From: an uncultured bacterium
GTDB taxonomy: Bacteria > Hydrogenedentota > Hydrogenedentia > Hydrogenedentales > CAILVY01
Reading direction: 5' to 3'
Assembly (NCBI GenBank): GCA_937951485.1
Contig: CALEDJ010000020.1
Coordinates: forward strand, 1-64,000
DNA: 64,000 nucleotides
Both the position numbers and the translations under genes were made by a program. The notes below the pieces were generated by a model. That model did not search any database, was not told the DNA's origin, and saw only the letters and a list, made by a program, of their open reading frames with translations. This document shows positions 26,145 to 33,432 of this stretch, piece after piece. The number at the start of each line of letters is the position of its first letter. Within the stretch, counting starts at the first letter, position 1.

Positions 26145-27509
26145 ATGGACCTGGTCATATCCACAATGCTGGCCGCATGCCTGGGCGCAACGCCCGCGCC
26201 CGCGCCGCTGCCGCCACTGCCGACGCGGCAGCAACTGGCGTGGCAGCAGATGGAATTCGGCATGTTCTGTCACTTCGGCATCAACACCTTCCACAACATG
26301 GAATGGACCGACGGCACGAAAGACCCGAAAACCTTCAACCCCTCGGAGTGCAATCCGCGCCAATGGGTGGAGGTCGCCAAGGCGGCGGGCATGAAATACC
26401 TCGTGGTGACCGCGAAGCACCACGACGGCTTCGCGCTGTACCCCACCGCGTACAGCGATTACAGCGTGAAGGCCAGTCCCTGGCGCGACGGCCAGGGCGA
26501 CGTTGTGCGCGAGGTCGCCGACGCCTGCCACGATCTCGGCGTCATGTTCGGATTCTATCTCTCGCCCTGGGACCGGCATGAGCCGAAATACGCCGATCCG
26601 TCGGCCTATGACGAACATTTCCGCAACATGCTGCGGGAACTTCTCGGCAACTACGGCAAGGTGGGGGTGGTCTGGTTCGATGGCGCGGGCACCGAGGGCC
26701 ACGTCTATGATTGGGACAGTTACTACGCCCTGATTCGAGAGATGCAACCCGATGCGCTCATCGCCATCTGCGGCCCCGACATCCGATGGGTCGGCAACGA
26801 AGACGGCATCGCACCCGATACCCTCTGGAACGTGCAGGAACGCGACGGACAACAGGTCTGGTGGCCCGCCGAGTGCGATGTGCCCATCCGGCGCGGCCAG
26901 TGGTTCTATCATACCGGCGGCGAGAGGAGGCTTCGGTCGCTGGCCGAACTCCTCGAGATTTTCTACCGGTCCATCGGCCACGGCGCGGTGCTGCTCTTGA
27001 ATATCAGCCCGGACCGGCGCGGCCTGCTTCCTGAAGCCGATGTCGCCCGGCTCATGGAACTGAACGCGGTCATCACGGAAACCTTCAGGCATAACCTCGC
27101 GCAATCTGCCAACGTCACCGCGAGCAATACGCGCGGCGGCGCCGCCGCCTTCGCCCCGGTACGCGCCATTGAAGGCCGGCCCGACGCGTACTGGGCTACT
27201 GACGACGACATTACCGAGGCATGGATTGAACTCGATTTCGGCGAAGCGCGCACCTTCGACCGTTTCGTAGCGCGGGAACACATCGCCCTCGGACAGCGCG
27301 TCATAGCGCACCGCATCGAAGTCCCCGACGGGGATGGCTGGAAAACGGTATCCGACGGGACCACCATCGGCTACAACCGTATTCACCGCTTCCCGGAAAC
27401 CACCGCGCGCCGCGTGCGCCTGCACATCACCCAATCGCGCGCCTGCCCCGCCATTCAGGCCATTGGCGTTTACAAATCCTCCCCACGCGAAGCCGCTGCG
27501 ACAGAGTAG
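26145..27509 (+). CDS. Alpha-L-fucosidase, glycoside hydrolase family 29, with C-terminal F5/8-type domain
   Basis: 454 residues. A short hydrophobic N-terminus (LVISTMLAACLGA) suggests export. The GH29 TIM barrel (about 28-330) begins with QQLAWQQMEFGMFCHFGINTF and contains KYLVVTAKHHDGFALYPT, GFYLSPWD and the VVWFDG strand with the nucleophile Asp. The C-terminal 110 residues resemble a discoidin (F5/8 type C) sugar-binding module (AWIELDFGEARTFDRF). The enzyme releases terminal alpha-L-fucose. A GH95-like enzyme in the same window supports fucosylated-glycan use. The start at 26145 is set by CAGGAGAG. Confidence 0.88.
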   Translation: MDLVISTMLAACLGATPAPAPLPPLPTRQQLAWQQMEFGMFCHFGINTFHNMEWTDGTKDPKTFNPSECNPRQWVEVAKAAGMKYLVVTAKHHDGFALYPTAYSDYSVKASPWRDGQGDVVREVADACHDLGVMFGFYLSPWDRHEPKYADPSAYDEHFRNMLRELLGNYGKVGVVWFDGAGTEGHVYDWDSYYALIREMQPDALIAICGPDIRWVGNEDGIAPDTLWNVQERDGQQVWWPAECDVPIRRGQWFYHTGGERRLRSLAELLEIFYRSIGHGAVLLLNISPDRRGLLPEADVARLMELNAVITETFRHNLAQSANVTASNTRGGAAAFAPVRAIEGRPDAYWATDDDITEAWIELDFGEARTFDRFVAREHIALGQRVIAHRIEVPDGDGWKTVSDGTTIGYNRIHRFPETTARRVRLHITQSRACPAIQAIGVYKSSPREAAATE

Positions 27510-27519
27510 CGCGCCGCCT

Positions 27520-29220
27520 TCAGTCTTCGGCGGGGCGGTAGTCTTTCAGGAGAAGTTGCACGGAGGTTTCGTTGCGGTAGGTATTGAGTTGGGGGGTGTA
27601 GGCGATGTCGAGGCGGGACGGCAGCCCCTCTGTGAAGTAGCGTTCGGCCATGAAAAAGCCGATGGCGGAGAACACCACATCACCCTGGCGCAGGGCCATG
27701 CGGAGGTGGTTGTCCTTGATGATGCGGGCGGATTGGGGGACCAGTTCCACGCCCGCCGAGCAGAAGACCGGCGCGGGATTGCCATGCCCGAACGGCTCCA
27801 ACTGCTCGAGCGTTTTTAACAACGCGCCGTCCAGTTGACTGAACGACGCCACGACATCTACGGCGAGTTCAGGCAACAATTCCCCCGCTCCCAACTGGCG
27901 CAAGGCGGCCGCCTCGAAGGCGGATCGGAACACGGTCACGGCATCCTCCGCGAGGGTCAGCCCGGCGGCGGAGCGATGTCCGCCGAAACGTTCGAGGTAT
28001 TCCTGGCATTCCGTCAGCGCGGCCATCATGTCGAAATCGGGGCCGCTGCGCGCAGACCCCCGGCCGACGCCGTTTTCATCCACCGAAATCAGCACCACCG
28101 GGCGGTTGTATTCCGCGTTGATCCGCGAGGCGACAATGCCGATCACCCCGACATGCCACCCGCGCCGCGCCAACACGATGCTGCGCTGACGGGGTTCAAA
28201 GCAGGCGTCCAGTTCCTCCACGGCGGACTCGAAGATTTCGCGTTCGATACTGCGCCGTTCTTCGTTGGCTTCGTTGAGCGCCGCCGCGATGCGGCCCGCC
28301 TCGATGGGGCAATCCGACAGCAGCAATTGCAGGGCGGCGCGACCGTCGTCCAGGCGTCCCGCGGCGTTGAGGCGCGGGCCGAGTTGAAATCCGATCTTTT
28401 CCGAGGAAATGTCGCGCAGGCTCAATCCGGCCTCCGCCGCGAGTTTCGCAAGACCCAGCCGTTCGTAACGCGCCATGTGGCGCAGGCCAAGCGCCACGAT
28501 GATGCGGTTCTCGCCGGTCAACGGCACAATATCGGCCACGGTGCCCAGAGCGGCGATATCCAGGTCGTTCGGCGTGCCGTTCAGCGCCGTGCTCAGTTTG
28601 AATGCGACGCCCGCGCCGCAAAGATTCCGCGCCGGGTGGTCCGGGGCATCCTGTTTGGGATTGATCACGGCGCAGGCTTCCGGCAGTCCCTCCTCGATGG
28701 CGTGATGATCGGTGATAATCAGGTCAATGCCAAGGTCTTTCGCGCGGCGCGCCGCTTCGTGCGCGCTGATGCCGTTGTCCACGGTGATGATGAGATTCAC
28801 GCCTTCGGCGCGGGCGACCGCCACGTGATCCGCGTTGAGGCCATAGCCCTCTGTCAGTCGCATCGGCATGCCGTGCGTGACCCGCTGAAGGCCGAAGCGC
28901 TTCAGTCCGTTGATCAGCAACGCGGCGGCGGCGACGCCATCCACGTCGTAATCGCCGAAAATCAGGACATGCTCATCGCGGTCGCGCGCTTGCGTGATAC
29001 GTTCCACGGCGGCGCGCATGCCGGTGAGCGAGAACGGGTCGGAGAGATGGGCGACGGCGGGCTGCAAATAGCGGCGCGCGGCATCGGCGGTTGCCGCGCC
29101 GCGTTGCAGCAGCAACTGCGCGATGATGTGCGGCAGTCCCGTCGCTTCAACCAGGGCGCGCGTGCGCGCCCGGTCCGTATCGGCGATGGTCCAGCGATGT
29201 CGTATCCGCGGGGCGCTCAT
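27520..29220 (-). CDS. recJ: Single-stranded-DNA-specific exonuclease RecJ
   Basis: A 5'-to-3' ssDNA exonuclease for recombination and mismatch repair. 566 residues, usual size. DHH-family motifs: FGDYDVDGVAAAAL (motif I), the Asp-rich IITVDNGISAHEAA, TDHH (motif III) and GTVADIVPL. The DHHA1 end has GGHRSAAGLTL. The C-terminal OB-like domain ends the protein. The start codon overlaps the cmk stop by 4 bases (ATGA), so the pair is probably one operon with cmk first. Confidence 0.96.
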   Translation of the reverse strand: MSAPRIRHRWTIADTDRARTRALVEATGLPHIIAQLLLQRGAATADAARRYLQPAVAHLSDPFSLTGMRAAVERITQARDRDEHVLIFGDYDVDGVAAAALLINGLKRFGLQRVTHGMPMRLTEGYGLNADHVAVARAEGVNLIITVDNGISAHEAARRAKDLGIDLIITDHHAIEEGLPEACAVINPKQDAPDHPARNLCGAGVAFKLSTALNGTPNDLDIAALGTVADIVPLTGENRIIVALGLRHMARYERLGLAKLAAEAGLSLRDISSEKIGFQLGPRLNAAGRLDDGRAALQLLLSDCPIEAGRIAAALNEANEERRSIEREIFESAVEELDACFEPRQRSIVLARRGWHVGVIGIVASRINAEYNRPVVLISVDENGVGRGSARSGPDFDMMAALTECQEYLERFGGHRSAAGLTLAEDAVTVFRSAFEAAALRQLGAGELLPELAVDVVASFSQLDGALLKTLEQLEPFGHGNPAPVFCSAGVELVPQSARIIKDNHLRMALRQGDVVFSAIGFFMAERYFTEGLPSRLDIAYTPQLNTYRNETSVQLLLKDYRPAED

Positions 29221-29894
29221 GGCAATTTTTCGCGGGCCAGTTGGACAATCCGCGCCACCACTTCGTCCGGAGTCAAGTTCGTCGTGTCCAGCAGCACGGC
29301 GTCATCGGCGCGGCGCAGCGGCGAATCCGCCCGATTCCGGCTGTGTTCGTCGCGTTCATGAATCTCCGCGCGCAGTTTCTCGCGGTCCACCGGCAGGCCC
29401 TTGGCTTCGAGTTCCTTCGCGCGGCGTTCCGTGCGCGCCGCCAGTGACGCATCCAGGTAGATTTTGCAACGCGCTTTTGGAAACACCACGGTGCCGATGT
29501 CGCGTCCTTCGGCCACCGTCGGACCGCGTTCTCCAAACTGCCGCTGCAGGGCCACGAGATGGCGGCGTACCCCGGAATTCTGGTCCAGTTTATAAATCAC
29601 GCGGGTGACCTCGGGACTGCGGATGGCCTGGGTCACGTCTTCGCCATCCACGAAAACCTTCAACCCCTCTTCCGTTTCCTGCATGTCGAGTTGCATCGCT
29701 CTCGCGCACGATTCCAGCGCCGCGGGATCATCCAGATTCACGCCCAAGTGCAGTGCGCGCCACGTCGCCGCACGGTACATCGCCCCGGTGTCCAGGAACG
29801 CATAGCCGAGCGCCTCCGCCGCGCGCCGCGCGACGGTGCTCTTGCCCGCACCGGCCGGGCCGTCAATGGCGATGATCCGGGTTGCTTCGTGCAT
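29217..29894 (-). CDS. cmk: Cytidylate kinase
   Basis: Phosphorylates CMP and dCMP using ATP. 225 residues. P-loop IDGPAGAGKSTVARR at residues 8-22, LDTGAMYRAAT, GRDIGTVVFP and the LID-region Arg-rich ARTERRAKELEAKG. The start at 29894 is the Met immediately before the P-loop strand. The frame extends further upstream without a ribosome site. It leads a two-gene unit with recJ. In many bacteria cmk sits with rpsA or aroA, so recJ is a less common partner. Confidence 0.95.
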   Translation of the reverse strand: MHEATRIIAIDGPAGAGKSTVARRAAEALGYAFLDTGAMYRAATWRALHLGVNLDDPAALESCARAMQLDMQETEEGLKVFVDGEDVTQAIRSPEVTRVIYKLDQNSGVRRHLVALQRQFGERGPTVAEGRDIGTVVFPKARCKIYLDASLAARTERRAKELEAKGLPVDREKLRAEIHERDEHSRNRADSPLRRADDAVLLDTTNLTPDEVVARIVQLAREKLP

Positions 29895-30219
29895 GGGTTC
29901 TCTGCTGCCCTGCGGAACATTACATCGAGGATGGCTGCGCCTCACCAGCCGGCATTCATGGTAACATGCCGGGCCGGCGCGGCTCAATGGCGCACGGCCG
30001 CCGCTTTCCGCAAGTTGGGTCTTTTTACGGAAACAGTACCCGAGGCATTTGCGAAATGGGCGTTTCGGACCCCAGTTCCATCAAAAATCCCGGATATTTC
30101 GTGTTCTTTAACGCAAAAAACCGTCCATTTCGCAAATGCCCCTGCCTGGTTTGCAGGATGTCCGCCGGCATCGCTATCATGGCCGATGAAAAAGAGAGCG
30201 AGATGAAGGCAGGAGATGG
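29895..30219. other. Intergenic region with an inverted repeat
   Basis: 325 bases between divergent cmk and the propeller gene. The central 30044-30140 segment is an inverted-repeat element listed separately. No gene is convincing. Confidence 0.5.
30044..30140. repeat. Inverted repeat with 19-bp arms
   Basis: Left arm 30044-30062 (GGCATTTGCGAAATGGGCG) and right arm 30122-30140 (CGTCCATTTCGCAAATGCC) are inverted copies differing at one base. The 59-base interior is AT-richer. The same motif occurs once more at 11845-11862. It looks like a miniature mobile element or a regulator binding pair. Confidence 0.7.
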
Positions 30220-31797
30220 TTGCCGAAAACACTGGAGAGCGAAGTGCGAGAGCAGTTGTTACCCAACAGACCGCTGTTGAAACGGACGGGAATCCGATTT
30301 CTTGCCTCAGTGCTGGTGCTGGGAATGCTTCTGGCGGGAGTTCCCTGTCTCGCCGGGGAGCATTGGCAATGGGGCGAGCGCCACACCAGAAACATGGTCA
30401 CCGCAGAGGCCGGGCTTCCGGTCCATTTCGATCTGGAGACAGGGGAGAATATCCTGTGGTCTGCGTCGTTGGGGGGCGGCGCTTACAGTTCGCCGGTGGC
30501 CGCGGCGGGCCGGGTCTTCATCGGAACGAACAATGCCGAAGCACTGGACCCGCGTCATCGGGGAGACCGGGGCATCCTGCTATGCCTGGACCAGAAGGAC
30601 GGCAGCCTGCGCTGGCAACTGGTCGTACCGCGCATCGGCGGCGACGATTACCTCGATTGGCCGGGCGTGGGCATTTGTTCGCCGCCCACCGTGGAAGGCG
30701 ACCGGGTGTACACGGTAACGAACCGTGGCCAGGTTGTTTGCCTGGATTTGCATGGCCTGGAAAATGGAAACACGGGGCCTTTCACAAACGAAGGGCGCGT
30801 CATGCTTCCCCCCGGCGATCCCCCCATGGAACCCGCGCCCCCCGATGCCGATATCATCTGGCTCTTCGACATGCGGGCCGAAGTCGGACTCTATCCACAC
30901 GATGCCATTTTCATCTCGATCCTGTTGGACGGCGATTACCTTTATCTCAATACATCGAACGGCGTTGATAATACCCATCTCCGGGTGGGCAACCCCGAAG
31001 CCCCCAGCCTGATCGTGCTGGATAAAAACACCGGGCGGCTTGTCGCCAGGGATATCGAGCATCTCGGACCGCGCATTTTTCATGCGGTGTGGGCGCCGCC
31101 CGCATTGGGCGTGGTCAGGGGTGAACGCCTGATTTTCTTCGGCGGTCCCGACGGCATCTGCTACGCCTTCAAGGCCCTGTCCGGTCCGCCCCCCGATGAC
31201 GTGAAGTTCCTCGAACGGGTCTGGCGTTTTGACTGTGACCCTGAAGGACCGAAGGGGGACCAGTTTCAATTCTCGCGGAACCTTCGGGAGGGACCAAGCC
31301 AGATCGTGGGCATGCCCGTCTTCTACAGGGACCGGGTATATGTGACGGCGGGAGGCGATGTGTGGTGGGGCAAACGCCAGTCCTGGCTGAAATGCATTGA
31401 CGCGGCGCAAAAAGGCGACATCACCGCCACGGCGGAACGCTGGTCCTATTCAATCCCCCGCCAGAGCACGGCGACGCCGGCCATTCTGAACGGCCTGGTA
31501 TTCGTAACCGATGACGCGGGTCATGTGCACTGCGTTGATGCGGAAACCGGCGAAGGCTATTGGACCCACCGTCCGGGCAGGTCCATCTGGGGTTCCACGC
31601 TGGGCGCCGGGGACCGGATATACGTCGGCGCGCGGGACGGATCATTCGCCATCATCGCCGCCGACAAAACCAAGAACGTGCTCTTTGAAACCCGCTTTCC
31701 GGACGAAATCAACGGCACCCCGGCAGCGGACAACGGCGTCCTGTTCGTCAACACCCTCACCCGCCTCTACGCGATAAGCGGCAAATCCGCCGAGTGA
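30220..31797 (+). CDS. Exported PQQ-type beta-propeller protein
   Basis: 525 residues. An N-terminal signal (LASVLVLGMLLAGVPCLAG, about residues 27-46) is followed by repeated blades of the PQQ/quinoprotein propeller type: ENILWSASLGGGAYSSPVAAAGRVFIGT, SPPTVEGDRVYTVTNRGQVVCLDL, QSTATPAILNGLVFVTDDAGHVHCVDAETGEGYW. The calcium/PQQ ligand residues of true alcohol dehydrogenases are not evident, so a scaffolding or binding role is at least as likely. The start is uncertain: TTG at 30220 has AGGAGATGG just before it, and GTG at 30244 has GGAGAG. Both are compatible with the signal peptide. Confidence 0.75.
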   Translation: MPKTLESEVREQLLPNRPLLKRTGIRFLASVLVLGMLLAGVPCLAGEHWQWGERHTRNMVTAEAGLPVHFDLETGENILWSASLGGGAYSSPVAAAGRVFIGTNNAEALDPRHRGDRGILLCLDQKDGSLRWQLVVPRIGGDDYLDWPGVGICSPPTVEGDRVYTVTNRGQVVCLDLHGLENGNTGPFTNEGRVMLPPGDPPMEPAPPDADIIWLFDMRAEVGLYPHDAIFISILLDGDYLYLNTSNGVDNTHLRVGNPEAPSLIVLDKNTGRLVARDIEHLGPRIFHAVWAPPALGVVRGERLIFFGGPDGICYAFKALSGPPPDDVKFLERVWRFDCDPEGPKGDQFQFSRNLREGPSQIVGMPVFYRDRVYVTAGGDVWWGKRQSWLKCIDAAQKGDITATAERWSYSIPRQSTATPAILNGLVFVTDDAGHVHCVDAETGEGYWTHRPGRSIWGSTLGAGDRIYVGARDGSFAIIAADKTKNVLFETRFPDEINGTPAADNGVLFVNTLTRLYAISGKSAE

Positions 31798-31866
31798 AAT
31801 CCTTTCCTCGCTCGATGTGGAGGCATGAATGAGAAACCGTCGCCACGCATCGGCCGGGGCAGAGGG

Positions 31867-32934
31867 TTAATATCCACCAAGAGCCTCGTCGAAGGGCGGA
31901 TGCAGAATACCTTTTTCTGTGATAAACCCCGCGATATACTCCGCCGGGGTGACATCGAAAGCGGGGTTGTACGCTTCAACACCTTCCGGGGCGGACACGA
32001 CGCCATGGAAATGCGTCACCTCGGCGGGGTCCCGCTGTTCGATGGGAATCGCATCCCCTGTTCGCAACGACAAATCAAAGGTGGATGCGGGCGCGGCCAC
32101 ATAGAACGGAATACTGTGTGCGCGGGCCAGCACCGCCACGCCGTATGTGCCGATTTTGTTCGCCGTGTCCCCGTTCGCCGCGATACGGTCTGCGCCGACT
32201 ATCACCAGATCAACCTTGCCTTCGCGCATTACCTGCGCCGCCATGTTGTCGCAGATAACTGTCACGGCCACCCCGCCGTGCATCAACTCCCAGGCCGTCA
32301 GGCGCGAACCTTGCAACAGCGGCCGTGTCTCATCCGCAAAGACGTGGAATCTGCGTCCCGCCTCGTGCGCCCGGTAGATGGGCGCGAGCGCGGTGCCATA
32401 TTCCACCGTGGCCAGCCCCCCCGCATTGCAATGGGTCAGGACGCCGCAGCCTTCCCGAATCAGTGGCGCGCCGTGGTCGCCGATCGCCCGGCATGCCGCA
32501 ATTTCGCCGTCGCAAATCGCCCGGGCGGCATCTTCCAGGCACCGTTCAAACACGGCCACGCTGCCGACATTCCGCGCGTCGCGCGCCGCCGTCCGCATAT
32601 GGTCCAGCGCCCAGAACAGATTCACCGCCGTCGGTCGCGCCGTGGCGAGATAATCCGCCGTTTCCAATGCCGCCGCCACCGCCGCATCGAGGTTCTTTGG
32701 CGCACGTTCCTTCAGCCCCACCAGCACGCCGAAAGCCGCGCAGACCCCTATCGCCGGCGCGCCGCGTATGCGCAGGACTTTGATCGCCTCCCAGACATCC
32801 GCCCTGGTGCGCAGTTCAATCCAGCGCAACTCCCCCGGAAGCAGGGTCTGGTCAATAATGCGCAACGCGCCATCATGCCATTTGAGTGCCTGCAACGCCA
32901 CAGTCTCATCCTTTGCCGCGTGTGTTTCCGCCAT
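31867..32934 (-). CDS. mtnA: S-methyl-5-thioribose-1-phosphate isomerase
   Basis: Isomerises methylthioribose-1-phosphate to the ribulose form in methionine salvage. 355 residues from the chosen Met. Signatures: IRGAPAIGVCAAFG, LTHCNAGGLATVEYG with the catalytic Cys, TAWELMHGGVAVTVICDNM, GADRIAANGDTANKIGTY with the catalytic Asp, and FYVAAPASTFD. The start at 32934 has GGATAGC before it, and 32967 is an alternative with GCGGAA. No other mtn gene is present. Archaeal and bacterial relatives can also act on ribose-1,5-bisphosphate, but the full NGDTANKIGT motif favours MtnA. Confidence 0.95.
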   Translation of the reverse strand: MAETHAAKDETVALQALKWHDGALRIIDQTLLPGELRWIELRTRADVWEAIKVLRIRGAPAIGVCAAFGVLVGLKERAPKNLDAAVAAALETADYLATARPTAVNLFWALDHMRTAARDARNVGSVAVFERCLEDAARAICDGEIAACRAIGDHGAPLIREGCGVLTHCNAGGLATVEYGTALAPIYRAHEAGRRFHVFADETRPLLQGSRLTAWELMHGGVAVTVICDNMAAQVMREGKVDLVIVGADRIAANGDTANKIGTYGVAVLARAHSIPFYVAAPASTFDLSLRTGDAIPIEQRDPAEVTHFHGVVSAPEGVEAYNPAFDVTPAEYIAGFITEKGILHPPFDEALGGY

Positions 32935-32991
32935 GCTATCCAATGCGCTTCGGCAAACACAACCCATGTCAATTCCGCCGCGTTGTTTGAC

Positions 32992-33019
32992 TTGCTTCGC
33001 GAATTTCTGATAGTATAAG
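32992..33019 (+). promoter_or_regulatory. Promoter of tRNA-Ala
   Basis: TTGCTT (32992-32997), a 16-base spacer and TATAAG (33014-33019), about 11 bases before the tRNA. An overlapping TTGACT (32987-32992) with GATAGT is an alternative reading. Confidence 0.5.
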
Positions 33020-33030
33020 TCTGAGTCCGC

Positions 33031-33106
<76 letters not shown>

Positions 33107-33119
33107 GATAAGTTACTGT

Positions 33120-33160
33120 GCGCCAATGGGTTATGGTTTTTCCCATTGGCGCTTTCCTGT
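33120..33160 (+). terminator. Rho-independent terminator after tRNA-Ala
   Basis: Perfect 11-bp stem GCGCCAATGGG (33120-33130) / CCCATTGGCGC (33142-33152), an 11-base loop and a short T-rich tail (TTTCCTGTT). It lies 14 bases after the tRNA end. Confidence 0.7.
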
Positions 33161-33432
33161 TGCGATGCGGTGCAGGCCAGGCCGTTTCTCCGAAACAGGC
33201 GCGTCTCATATCTTCTCAAATACTCGCAATAGGTTTTTCGGTAACAAATGGTCATTGTCGGTGGGATTGCTCTGTATTTGACCACTTTCTGTTGCATATG
33301 CTTCACAGGGTTGCGATTTTGCAACATATAGGGGTAGGCTTGCCGGTATGGATGTCGCGGCGATTGGGCTGCATATGCGCAACTGTGGACCGCCTCAATC
33401 GCGGCGCGCGGAGTACTACGGGAGGACGGGTC

